Shown here: piece after piece, positions 1 to 6,985 of the stretch
Layout: the number at the start of each line of letters is the position of its first letter
Numbering within the stretch: the first letter of the stretch is position 1
Notes under the pieces: generated by a model
Databases searched by the model: none
Seen by the model: the letters and a program-made list of their open reading frames with translations, nothing else
What the model was told of the DNA's origin: nothing
Program-made: the position numbers and the translations under genes
DNA from: Clostridiales bacterium
Lineage (GTDB): Bacteria > Bacillota > Clostridia > Lachnospirales > Lachnospiraceae
Direction: 5' to 3'
Length of the DNA stretch: 7,543 nucleotides
Assembly (NCBI GenBank): GCA_015655565.1
Contig: JAATEU010000042.1
Location: 1-7,543, forward strand

Positions 1-1
1 T

Positions 2-226
2 AAGTCAGGAGATAAAATACTTGTTAGTAATTTTGGAGACGATTTCATTAAACAGATTGGAATATTAGATATTAATAAAAATATATTTTACCTATTTGAT
101 AGAAAAGGCAATCCTGAAACAGAAGAATATAGTATAAGTTGGCAAGATAATGATACTTTTGCAATTAACGCAGCTGATAAGAAACAAGCAAAACATTATG
201 TGTATTTATATAGCTTGAATGAGTAG
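2..226 (+). CDS. 3' end of an unrecognised gene (5'-truncated by window)
   Basis: An open frame enters from the left edge and runs for 74 codons to a TAG at 224-226. The visible part is hydrophilic and has no membrane segment or cofactor motif. It contains a segment reading SISWQDNDTFAINA followed by an aromatic tail (HYVYLYSLNE). Alternating hydrophobic residues suggest a beta-rich C-terminal domain. The pattern of a tryptophan, then D-N-D, then I-N loosely recalls small DUF5412-like proteins with an IxW...D.T..ING tail, but this is a memory-based resemblance and not an assignment. No terminator hairpin is visible after the stop. That this is coding is likely from frame length and residue composition; its function is unknown. 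Confidence 0.55.
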   Translation, partial: KSGDKILVSNFGDDFIKQIGILDINKNIFYLFDRKGNPETEEYSISWQDNDTFAINAADKKQAKHYVYLYSLNE

Positions 227-437
227 AATAACAGATTTGGAATTTCCTATCCGTATCTATTGCAATTATTTATTTTTATAATAGAAAATATGACGAGGAT
301 ATCCGCAATTATGACGTGATTACTTTTTGAAACCAGAAAGTGATACGATATTAACAACATGAATATATCTTTTGAGTAAGAAATTAGATACTTTATATTC
401 ATTGAAAAATTCAAATTAACTTGGGAAAGGAGGAAAA

Positions 438-843
438 CATCCATCTGCCGTATTTGCGATTTGGGGTCAGCTGCTGTGGCATCAGATACTAATAATACAG
501 ATGTGGCTGTAATTAATGAATATTTTGCGATGGTTAACGAAAGTGCTCAAGATCGGATACCAAAAATACTTTGTAATAAGTATGCGGAAGAGTCAACGGC
601 TTTTTATTCAAATGACAGCAATAAAGAAAATAACGTCGGTGTATTTAATGTTAATAATGCTGTCATTGAAGATGTTATTGCCGTAAACGCACTAACTCAT
701 GTGCTTCGGTAAATATGAATTCTTACGAAGGTTTTACAGGTTTAACCGTATATTTTGTAAAGGCAGATTTAGATGTAAATAAGATAATTGCTAATAATAG
801 CATTCTGTTTTCTTTTAAATGTATCCTGTCAATTGCCGGTTAG
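438..843 (+). pseudogene. Decayed gene for a small secreted protein
   Basis: The longest open piece runs from a TTG at 461 to TAA at 710-712 and reads GSAAVASDTNNTDVAVINEY and onward for 83 residues. Three signs point to decay. First, a good AGGAGG (428-433) is not followed by a usable start codon. Second, the frame just upstream (438-461) reads HPSAVFAI; joined to LGSAAVAS by restoring one T in the run at 460-462 it makes the end of a signal peptide with an A-x-A-like cleavage region. Third, just after the TAA another frame (724-843) continues with plausible protein (YEGFTGLTVYFVKADLDVNK), then loses sense and stops at 841. The parent was probably an exported protein of about 130-160 residues with a mixed alpha/beta domain. 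Function unknown. It could instead be a short expressed ORF from the TTG, but TTG has no ribosome site at proper distance. Confidence 0.5.
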
Positions 844-904
844 ATAAAATTAATCAATAAACGATAAACAATAATAGTAATAGGAATCAATATTAAAATA
901 AGTA

Positions 905-933
905 TTGCTAATAGTATCCAATTGTGATATTAT
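905..933 (+). promoter_or_regulatory. Sigma-A promoter of ahpC
   Basis: TTGCTA at 905-910 and TATTAT at 928-933 are separated by exactly 17 bases, giving a good housekeeping promoter. Transcription would start near 940, leaving a leader of about 120 bases before the ahpC start codon. An inverted repeat lies directly at the predicted start point. Confidence 0.6.
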
Positions 934-938
934 TTATT

Positions 939-958
939 TAGTTAGCAAAAACTAACTA
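939..958 (+). promoter_or_regulatory. Inverted repeat at the ahpC start point, candidate operator
   Basis: TAGTTAG (939-945) and CTAACTA (952-958) are perfect inverted copies separated by CAAAAA. The site lies immediately downstream of the -10 box, where a bound repressor would block the polymerase. It does not match the PerR box (TTATAAT-N-ATTATAA) that often controls ahpC in Firmicutes. The TTAG..CTAA ends loosely resemble DtxR/IdeR-family metal-regulator sites. A near copy of its right half lies upstream of the regulator gene at 4984-4996. The repeat is seen directly; the operator role is inferred. Confidence 0.45.
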
Positions 959-1059
959 GATCATGTGGACCAATCATTGTTATAACTCCTTACCATTTGA
1001 AGCGTTTCACATCAGGAAATAACAAAGCAGTGTGTTTGTAAAAGAAAGGAGTATCAGAT

Positions 1060-1623
1060 ATGTCACTAATTGGAAAAGAAGTAAATGAATTTAAAGTTCA
1101 AGCTTATGTTAATAATGAATTTAAAGAAGTAACCAAGGCAGCCATTAAAGGAAAATGGTCGGTATTTTTCTTCTATCCGGCAGATTTTACCTTTGTGTGT
1201 CCGACAGAACTTGAAGATTTAGCGGAAAATTATGAGGAATTCCGGAAAATTAATTGCGAAATTTATTCCGTATCCTGCGATACCCACTTTGTTCATAAAG
1301 CATGGCATGATGCATCAAAGACAATTCAGAAAATTAAGTATCCTATGCTTGCGGATCCGACAGGGGTGTTGGCAAGGGATTTCGATGTTCTGATTGAAGG
1401 AGACGGATTGGCAGAAAGAGGCAGTTTTATAGTGAATCCGGAAGGCAGGATTGTAGCCTATGAAGTAGTTGCGGGAAATATAGGAAGAAATGCAGATGAA
1501 TTATTCCGAAGAGTTCAGGCTTCCCAGTTTGTAGCGGAGCACGGTGATCAGGTGTGTCCGGCAAAATGGAAGCCGGGTGCTGGGACTTTAAAGCCCGGAA
1601 TTGATTTGGTAGGATTAATTTAA
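1060..1623 (+). CDS. ahpC: Alkyl hydroperoxide reductase subunit C (2-Cys peroxiredoxin)
   Basis: This cytosolic peroxidase reduces hydrogen peroxide, organic hydroperoxides and peroxynitrite through a reactive cysteine. The 187-residue protein is full length for the AhpC/Prx1 group. The peroxidatic site FYPADFTFVCPTE has Cys47, with Thr44 and Arg120 completing the catalytic triad; the resolving cysteine is Cys166 in the DQVCPAKW motif near the C-terminus, so this is a typical dimer-forming 2-Cys enzyme. The ATG at 1060 follows AAAGGAG (1045-1051) at good spacing. No ahpF reductase gene follows; the next gene has its own promoter, so this one is probably monocistronic and may use a thioredoxin-reductase-like partner or an AhpF encoded elsewhere. 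No clear terminator hairpin follows, only an A/T-rich stretch with an eight-T run. In an anaerobe it would protect oxygen-sensitive enzymes such as nitrogenase, but a functional link to anf is only positional. Confidence 0.95.
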   Translation: MSLIGKEVNEFKVQAYVNNEFKEVTKAAIKGKWSVFFFYPADFTFVCPTELEDLAENYEEFRKINCEIYSVSCDTHFVHKAWHDASKTIQKIKYPMLADPTGVLARDFDVLIEGDGLAERGSFIVNPEGRIVAYEVVAGNIGRNADELFRRVQASQFVAEHGDQVCPAKWKPGAGTLKPGIDLVGLI

Positions 1624-1690
1624 ACTTTTTATGGAAAGTGAATGTCGAAAAGGTATATTTATTTTTTTTAATGATGTCCATATTTTTTGC

Positions 1691-1719
1691 TTGAAAATGC
1701 TATTAAATAAGACTATTAT
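1691..1719 (+). promoter_or_regulatory. Sigma-A promoter of the SulP transporter gene
   Basis: TTGAAA (1691-1696) and TATTAT (1714-1719) are separated by 17 bases, each one mismatch from consensus. Transcription would start near 1726, about 36 bases before the ATG at 1762. This indicates that the transporter is expressed independently of ahpC. Confidence 0.6.
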
Positions 1720-1761
1720 AGGATAGTGCATGGAACAGAAAAGATATGGAGGCATCATAAA

Positions 1762-2613
1762 ATGAACAAATTAAAACCAAAACTGTTTTCAGTCATGAAA
1801 ACATATACAAAAGAACAGTGCGCAAAAGATTTGATAGCGGGTATTATTGTCGCGATTATTGCATTACCTTTATCCATTGCCCTGGCCCTGGCATCCGGGG
1901 TAACTCCTGAAAAAGGTTTATATACCGCAATTGTAGCCGGTTTTGTAATCTCTTTTTTAGGAGGGAGTCGGGTGCAGATAGCAGGCCCGACGGCTGCTTT
2001 TGCTACAATTGTAGCTGGAATTGTAGCAAAAAACGGTATGGAAGGGTTGATAGTTGCCACGATTATGGCCGGTGTTATTTTAATTATTATAGGACTGCTG
2101 CGTTTAGGCAGCCTGATCCGTTTTATACCTTATACCATTACAACCGGTTTTACATTTGGTATAGCCATAACCATTTTTATTGGTGAAATAAAAGACTTCC
2201 TGGGATTAACCCTCCAAACTTCACCCATTGAAACCCTTGAAAAAGTGAAAGCATGTTTTGAAAGTATTGGGACGATTAATTACCAGGCATTGTTAATCGG
2301 TATGATTTCCCTTGCTATTTTAATTTTCTGGCCGAAAATCAACGGCAAAATTCCGGCTTCCTTAATTGCCGTCATTGTGGCAGCAGCTCTGGTTAAGTTT
2401 TTTTCCATACCGGTTAATACAATTGGGAGTTTATACGAATTATCTGCAAATCCGCCGGCATTTCATATTCCTGCCGTAAGCTTACATACCGTGGGAAGTG
2501 TAATTCCCGATGCTGTTACAATAGCTATTTTGGCAGGTATTGAATCTTTGTTGTCCTGTGTGGTAGCAGACGGAATGATTGGAAGCAGGCACCGGTCCAA
2601 TATGGACTGGTAG
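1762..2613 (+). CDS. SulP-family anion transporter, N-terminal piece (frameshifted)
   Basis: This piece carries most of the membrane domain of a SulP (SLC26-type) transporter, a family that moves sulfate, bicarbonate, dicarboxylates or other anions across the cytoplasmic membrane. Counting from the ATG at 1762, residues 24-45 (DLIAGIIVAIIALPLSIALA) form the first helix with the conserved proline, and GGSRVQIAGPTAAF at 67-80 is the family signature. Several more hydrophobic helices follow to about residue 270. The segment GIESLLSCVVADGMIGSRHRSN is the conserved region before the last helices, after which the frame ends abruptly at TAG 2611-2613. The start at 1762 is preferred over an upstream GTG at 1726 because GGAGG (1748-1752) lies 9 bases before it. 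Substrate cannot be told from sequence. Alone this fragment would probably be non-functional. Confidence 0.8.
   Translation: MNKLKPKLFSVMKTYTKEQCAKDLIAGIIVAIIALPLSIALALASGVTPEKGLYTAIVAGFVISFLGGSRVQIAGPTAAFATIVAGIVAKNGMEGLIVATIMAGVILIIIGLLRLGSLIRFIPYTITTGFTFGIAITIFIGEIKDFLGLTLQTSPIETLEKVKACFESIGTINYQALLIGMISLAILIFWPKINGKIPASLIAVIVAAALVKFFSIPVNTIGSLYELSANPPAFHIPAVSLHTVGSVIPDAVTIAILAGIESLLSCVVADGMIGSRHRSNMDW
2602..2612 (+). other. Frameshift joining the two SulP pieces
   Basis: The upstream frame reads ATG GAC TGG TAG at 2602-2613. Adding one base after GA at 2605-2606 gives M-(E or D)-L-V-A-Q-G, the residues expected in SulP proteins after the RHxSN motif, and the frame then stays open to 3419. 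This is a net loss of one base. No slippery heptamer is visible at the join, which argues against programmed frameshifting and for a mutation or a sequencing or assembly error. Confidence 0.8.
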
Positions 2614-3419
2614 CGCAAGGGGCAGGCAATATCTGTTCCGGTTTATTTGGCGGAATTCCGGCAACAGGAGCAATTGCAAGAACGGCTGCAAATGTAAAAA
2701 ATGGAGGACGTACCCCGGTTTCAGGCATGGTGCATGCAGTTGTCCTGATCCTGATTTTAGTGGTATTAATGCCCTATGCAGCTTTAATTCCAATGCCGGC
2801 CATTGCAGCAATTTTATTTATGGTGGCGTATAATATGAGCGGATGGAAAGAATTTGCCGGAATGCTGAAAAGATCTCCTAAAAGTGATATCCTGGTTTTG
2901 ATCACAACCTTTGTTCTGACGGTTGCTTTTGATTTAGTAGTTGCAATTGAAGTAGGCATTCTGATGGCAGCCATTTTGTTTATGAAAAGAATGGCCGATG
3001 TTACCAATATCCAGAGCTGGCAGTACATGGAAGAGGACACGGAAGAGGATGACTTAAACGATTCGGAAAACATCCGATTAAAAAAGGTTCCTAAAAATAC
3101 ACTTGTGTATGAAATTAACGGACCCATGTTTTTTGGGGCGGCAGATAAGTTTATGAATATATCTTTGGATTCCCGTATTAATGTAGTTATATTGCGTATG
3201 AGGAGCGTACCGGCTATGGATGCAACGGCATTGCATGCTTTGGAGGAAATTTCAAAAAAATGCGAGAAGAAGCGGATTACCTTAATCCTGTCCCATGTTC
3301 AGGAACAGCCGCTGCATATGATGCAGAAGGCAGGTTATGATATAAAAATCGGCAACGAAAACTTCTGTGAAAATATTGATGCTGCTTTAGAAAGAGCGGC
3401 TGAAATTGCACTGTCATAG
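2607..3419 (+). CDS. SulP-family anion transporter, C-terminal piece with STAS domain
   Basis: This frame continues the transporter from the shift near 2606 (LVAQGAGNICSGLFGG, then IPATGAIARTAANVKNGGRT, a strongly conserved SulP block). It includes the last membrane helices and, after an acidic linker (EEDTEEDDLNDSE, about residues 424-436 of the repaired protein), a cytoplasmic STAS domain from about residue 446 (NTLVYEINGPMFFGAADKF) through NVVILRMRSVPAMDATALHA. STAS domains in this family regulate transport or bind partner proteins. Repairing the shift gives a 552-residue protein, normal for a SulP-STAS transporter. This piece has no ribosome site of its own: the first in-frame ATG (2727) has its nearest GGAGG 19 bases upstream. 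If the shift is real, this part is probably not translated. Confidence 0.75.
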   Translation: MVAQGAGNICSGLFGGIPATGAIARTAANVKNGGRTPVSGMVHAVVLILILVVLMPYAALIPMPAIAAILFMVAYNMSGWKEFAGMLKRSPKSDILVLITTFVLTVAFDLVVAIEVGILMAAILFMKRMADVTNIQSWQYMEEDTEEDDLNDSENIRLKKVPKNTLVYEINGPMFFGAADKFMNISLDSRINVVILRMRSVPAMDATALHALEEISKKCEKKRITLILSHVQEQPLHMMQKAGYDIKIGNENFCENIDAALERAAEIALS

Positions 3420-3512
3420 GCCCATGAATGTAAACGGGCGTGAATTGGAGGGACTGTTTAACAGCAGCTTCTCTTTTCATGAAAAATTTTATAAGATGTT
3501 ACCTGGCAATAC

Positions 3513-3538
3513 CTATGGCTCATCTGTCAGGGCTATAG
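3513..3538 (+). terminator. Weak hairpin downstream of the SulP gene
   Basis: CTATGGCTC (3513-3521) can pair with GGGCTATAG (3530-3538), nine pairs including two G-U pairs, around an eight-base loop. The U-rich stretch after it is interrupted and begins several bases later, so it is at best a weak intrinsic terminator for the transporter transcript. It lies just before the promoter of the next gene. Confidence 0.25.
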
Positions 3539-3560
3539 CGGCAGTTTATTAATTTATACA

Positions 3561-3589
3561 TTGATAAACATGTGTTTCAATGTTATAGT
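3561..3589 (+). promoter_or_regulatory. Sigma-A promoter of the ABM monooxygenase gene
   Basis: TTGATA (3561-3566) and TATAGT (3584-3589) are separated by 17 bases, each one mismatch from consensus. Transcription would begin near 3596, leaving a leader of about 54 bases. Confidence 0.6.
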
Positions 3590-3649
3590 TTAAATATATT
3601 TCACGGTAAAAGGGTATGCATAAATAAAAATAAAGGAGAAATGATTAAA

Positions 3650-3940
3650 ATGATTAAAATCATAGCTAAAAATTATGTTAAAGAGGATGAAGTAAATAAT
3701 TTCATAGCATTGGCTAAGAAATTGGTAAAGGAAACCAATGAAAAGGATACAGGCTGCATTCATTATCAATTGTATCAGGATACCGCCAATCCCCAAATTC
3801 TGACTTTTTTGGAAGAATGGGAAAGTGACGACGACTTAAAGAAACATATGGAAGCAAAGCATTTTAAAGAAATTGTACCTGCACTTGGTGAATTTGAAGA
3901 AAAACCGGGTGAGCTTAATATGTACCGGATAGTAAAATAG
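3650..3940 (+). CDS. ABM-family quinol monooxygenase-like protein (YgiN-type)
   Basis: A small cytosolic protein of 96 residues with the dimeric ferredoxin-like ABM fold (antibiotic biosynthesis monooxygenase family). Members are cofactor-free oxygenases, quinol-modifying enzymes or heme-binding proteins, and many have no known substrate. The family pattern is clear: a first strand (IKIIAKNYV), helix 18-30, TGCIHYQLYQD at 34-44, LTFLEEWESDDDLKKHMEAKHF at 51-72 with the conserved Trp57, His66 and His71, and a last strand NMYRIVK. Two in-frame ATGs compete: 3641 lies only 2 bases after AAAGGAG (3632-3638), while 3650 lies 11 bases after it and gives the usual family N-terminus, so 3650 is preferred. 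It has its own promoter. Its stop lies 17 bases from that of the convergent regulator gene, with no terminator visible between them. The precise reaction is unknown. Confidence 0.8.
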   Translation: MIKIIAKNYVKEDEVNNFIALAKKLVKETNEKDTGCIHYQLYQDTANPQILTFLEEWESDDDLKKHMEAKHFKEIVPALGEFEEKPGELNMYRIVK

Positions 3941-3957
3941 AAAGAGGTTTTGCCTGT

Positions 3958-4923
3958 TTAATCCCAAATTATTTTTCCGGTTTCAGTTGTATCATAACCG
4001 CCTATACTCTGTAAATCCATTTTAAATGCGTCAGATGCTATGATTTCAAGTATAGTCTTGTATGGCTGTTTATCCGAATCAGCTAATCGGATTATCAGAT
4101 CATAGCATTCTGTCTGCAGGGAAATAAATTCAATTCCCGGTATGTTATTGCAGCCCATTTCGCAGCCGATTGCAAGATCTGCGCCGCCCCGGGAAATTGT
4201 TGTAGCAACCGCCAGATGGGATTTGCATTCGCGGAAATATCCCTCGATGTAATCACCGATCATGCCCATAAGACGGAGTTTTTCATCCAGCAGAACCCGG
4301 GTTCCGCTTCCTTTTTCCCTGTTTACAATCGTGATATCTTTTCTTTTTAAATCAGACCAGCCGGTAATACCTTTTGGGTTATTTTTCTGGACATAGAACC
4401 CCTGTTTACGTTTTCCGATTCTAATGATTAAGGCAGGAATGCCCGGCATCATTTTCTTTATATATGAGGAGTTATACTGGTTGGTATCCCCATCCCACAA
4501 ATGTGCCGTTGCCACATTTACACGGCCCTGATACAGCGCATAGATACCGTTGTAACTACCCATATAAGAACGGTATATCTGCAGGGTTTCTGACATGGTA
4601 TTAAGGTGGTTTGCCAGTATATCCAGGGATAAATCCTGGCCGCAGATAATTAATTCATTAATTCTGATATTTTCTTCTGAAGTCTGGGTATACAGCTGAC
4701 CCGCATTATTTCTTGATACAGGCTGGCTAATTGGAAGGCTTTTCCCGAAATCCACGCTTTTGGTTCTGGCTAAATAGGCATCCACCTCCTGCCTGTCCAC
4801 CCTGACCTGTTTTCCTACCTTGGATGAAGCCAATTCGCCTCGCTTAATAAGCTCATATACAGTATTTCTTGCAATCTTTAAAATATTTGCGACTTCCTGT
4901 GCGCTTAATAAGTCGTTATCCAT
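3958..4923 (-). CDS. HTH (excisionase-type) plus PBP-like domain transcriptional regulator, putative molybdate/tungstate sensor
   Basis: This 321-residue cytosolic protein is a one-component regulator. Residues 5-51 form an excisionase/MerR-like helix-turn-helix (LLSAQEVANILKIARNTVYE, then the wing KVGKQVRVDRQEVDAYL). A linker rich in polar residues (52-87) leads to a periplasmic-binding-protein-like domain (about 88-315) of the PF12727 type, shown by IICGQDLSLDILANHL, GIYALYQGRVNVATAHLWD and the near-invariant NREKGSGTRVLLD at 201-213. There is no signal peptide, so the binding domain works inside the cell. Related domains occur fused to MoeA or to DNA-binding domains and are commonly linked to molybdate or tungstate. 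The ATG follows GGAGG (4933-4937) by 9 bases. It is transcribed divergently from the iron-only nitrogenase operon, so it is a good candidate to sense molybdenum and control anf; that role is inferred. The ligand could also be another oxyanion. Confidence 0.8.
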   Translation of the reverse strand: MDNDLLSAQEVANILKIARNTVYELIKRGELASSKVGKQVRVDRQEVDAYLARTKSVDFGKSLPISQPVSRNNAGQLYTQTSEENIRINELIICGQDLSLDILANHLNTMSETLQIYRSYMGSYNGIYALYQGRVNVATAHLWDGDTNQYNSSYIKKMMPGIPALIIRIGKRKQGFYVQKNNPKGITGWSDLKRKDITIVNREKGSGTRVLLDEKLRLMGMIGDYIEGYFRECKSHLAVATTISRGGADLAIGCEMGCNNIPGIEFISLQTECYDLIIRLADSDKQPYKTILEIIASDAFKMDLQSIGGYDTTETGKIIWD

Positions 4924-4951
4924 TATCCTATGCCTCCGTTAATATATAATT

Positions 4952-4996
4952 ATTATATAGTGAAAATCATTTATTTTAGTTAAAGTTAGTTTTGCT
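4952..4996 (-). promoter_or_regulatory. Promoter region of the regulator gene with an operator-like motif
   Basis: On the minus strand a perfect TATAAT (plus-strand 4952-4957) lies 28 bases upstream of the start codon, but no good -35 box stands 17 bases before it. In that area the minus strand reads AGCAAAACTAACT (4984-4996), matching the AGCAAAAACTAACT of the ahpC inverted repeat (944-957) except for one A. A regulator bound there would overlap the -35 region, which fits autoregulation. The -10 box and motif are seen; their use is inferred. Confidence 0.35.
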
Positions 4997-5108
4997 GACA
5001 GGAAATATATATTGTGATTAATTTTACATAATTATTAATTTTAATACAGTTATCAAGTGCCCTAACAATTATATCATATATAACATAAAATAAAAATAGA
5101 TTCTTTTA

Positions 5109-5146
5109 TTTTATCAATACTATCTTTTTTTATCAGTACTATCTTT
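5109..5146. repeat. 19-bp tandem direct repeat, candidate regulator binding site
   Basis: TTTTATCAATACTATCTTT (5109-5127) is followed with no gap by TTTTATCAGTACTATCTTT (5128-5146); only one base differs. A third, weaker version, TTTATCTGTATTATTCT, lies at 5194-5210. Adjacent direct repeats of about two helical turns are typical of cooperative binding by dimeric or oligomeric regulators, which places two molecules on the same face of the DNA. The neighbouring HTH/PBP regulator is the obvious candidate protein. The repeat is observed; the function is inferred. Confidence 0.55.
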
Positions 5147-5458
5147 CCTGTGTCTGACTTCGGATTATCTCTTTTTACTTTGTTTGTAATCGGTTTATCT
5201 GTATTATTCTATATTATAATGTATAGTGATTTCACCATGTTTTGAAACGTTTATCACTTTTGTCATGGGATGAATTTACCGCTACAGGAATTACAATTGT
5301 ACAGTATATACAAAAATATATATTGGTTCTGGTAAATATTGTTCAGTATATCTATTTACAATTAGGTCTCATCAGGTTATTATAATGTAACAAACATAAC
5401 AAAACAGGAACAAATGCATATATCGATGTGACAAAGAGAACTAAACGTGATAAAAAGA

Positions 5459-5515
5459 TGATATAATTTGCTTCGTCAACATTTTCAATTACCCAATTAA
5501 TAATCTATTTATAAT
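5459..5515 (+). promoter_or_regulatory. Two candidate promoters of the anf operon
   Basis: An extended -10, TGATATAAT, lies at 5459-5467, and a second perfect TATAAT at 5510-5515. Neither has a recognisable TTGACA-like box 16-18 bases upstream. The second would start RNA near 5522, giving a leader of roughly 205 bases that contains the whole structured region. Lack of a -35 box contrasts with the three well-formed promoters elsewhere in this window and suggests dependence on an activator. Confidence 0.45.
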
Positions 5516-5561
5516 ACACTCTGTTTACGTTAAATCGTCCCCATTAAGGGATAAAATTAAT

Positions 5562-5637
5562 TAAGACAAAGGGGTCCTAATGAAGGAACGCTGTGTGTCC
5601 GTCAAACGAACCCCTGGAAATATAAATAGGTGTCTTA
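5562..5637 (+). promoter_or_regulatory. Structured RNA leader of anfH, candidate riboswitch or attenuator sensor
   Basis: The RNA is closed by a 7-bp helix, TAAGACA (5562-5568) with TGTCTTA (5631-5637). Inside, AGGGGT (5570-5575) pairs with ACCCCT (5610-5615), enclosing CCTAATGAAGG (a 3-bp stem with a five-base loop, 5576-5586) or a competing hairpin GGAACGCTGTGTGTCC (5585-5600), and leaving an unpaired purine-rich strand at 5616-5630. The CCCC of 5611-5614 with its flanks (GAACCCCT, 5608-5615) can also pair with AGGGGTTT (5648-5655) of the downstream terminator, which gives two exclusive folds. I do not recognise it as a known riboswitch class. No small leader peptide with a ribosome site was seen. 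Confidence 0.6.
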
Positions 5638-5645
5638 TTGATAAA

Positions 5646-6555
<910 letters not shown>

Positions 6556-6656
6556 TTAAATTGTTTTTTAATTATTTATATGCGGATATTTTATTAAAAA
6601 TTATATATCTGTTAAACGGATTAAGTAAACGTTTTAGCAAAAAAGGAGGCTTTTAT

Positions 6657-6974
6657 ATGAAAATGATCAGAGCTATCATACGTCCTGAAGCTGCTGACGA
6701 AGTAACTGAAGCACTTGCAGAGGCCGGTTTTTGCTCACTGACCAAACTTAATGTATTTGGCCGGGGTAAACAAAAAGGGATGACAATGGGTACAATCCAT
6801 TATGATGAATTTCCTAAAATAATGATTATGATGGTGGCAGAAGATGAGTCTGTGGAAGAAATTAATAAAATTATTAAATATAAAGCATACACCGGCAATT
6901 TTGGCGACGGTAAAATTTTTATAACTTCAGTTGATACCGTGTTTACAGTGCGTACCGGTGAGAACGGTCTTTAA
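6657..6974 (+). CDS. nifI1: PII-like nitrogenase regulator NifI1
   Basis: A 105-residue GlnB/PII-family protein. In methanogens NifI1 and NifI2 form a joint complex that binds the nitrogenase catalytic component and blocks electron transfer when ammonium is present; ATP and 2-oxoglutarate relieve the block. The PII fold is visible as MIRAIIRPEAADEVTEALAE (helix 1), LNVFGRGKQKG leading into a short T-loop (about 36-52), MVAEDESVEEINKIIKYKAY (helix 2) and the PII C-terminal signature TGNFGDGKIFI (79-89). The T-loop is shorter than in GlnB and lacks its usual sequence around the uridylylated tyrosine, as expected for NifI1. The ATG at 6657 follows AGGAGG (6644-6649) by 7 bases; an open frame upstream to 6561 is intergenic. 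It sits 101 bases after anfH and 11 bases before nifI2, so the two are translated from one message. Confidence 0.9.
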   Translation: MKMIRAIIRPEAADEVTEALAEAGFCSLTKLNVFGRGKQKGMTMGTIHYDEFPKIMIMMVAEDESVEEINKIIKYKAYTGNFGDGKIFITSVDTVFTVRTGENGL

Positions 6975-6985
6975 GGAGGGGTGCC

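Noticed and set aside
247..444. Minus-strand open frame of 65 codons
   Set aside because: Composition is only that of A/T-rich DNA, there is no ribosome site, and no recognisable domain.
960..1000. PerR box upstream of ahpC
   Set aside because: Only one TTATAA-like half (TTATAA near 979-984) is present with no matching second half at the right spacing.
1755..2060. Minus-strand frame opposite the SulP gene
   Set aside because: It is antisense to a strongly conserved membrane protein, lacks a start signal and resembles no family; the same holds for the antisense frames over ahpC, the C-terminal SulP piece and anfH.
3941..3957. Shared terminator between the convergent ABM and regulator genes
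   Set aside because: The 17-base gap contains no inverted repeat, and neither gene end provides a convincing stem with a T-tract.
5320..5345. Sigma-54 promoter for anf (TTGGTTCTGG segment)
   Set aside because: The GG is not followed by GC ten bases later, and no TGGCAC-N5-TTGC match was found anywhere in 4924-5727.
5579..5591. Resemblance of GAAGGAACGC (5582-5591) to the conserved 3' core of the cyanobacterial glnA glutamine riboswitch
   Set aside because: The 5' partner and the GACGGAAGUAGG-like core are missing; upstream CGTT (5528-5531) gives only four pairs with AACG. A nitrogen signal would make biological sense, but ten bases are not enough to assign the class.
5538..5600. Pair of small hairpins as an ANTAR-protein antitermination target
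   Set aside because: ANTAR targets need two stems with six-base loops having A at position 1 and G at position 4. The hairpin at 5538-5551 has loop CATTAA and the one at 5576-5586 has a five-base loop AATGA, so the signature is not met without forcing weak pairs.
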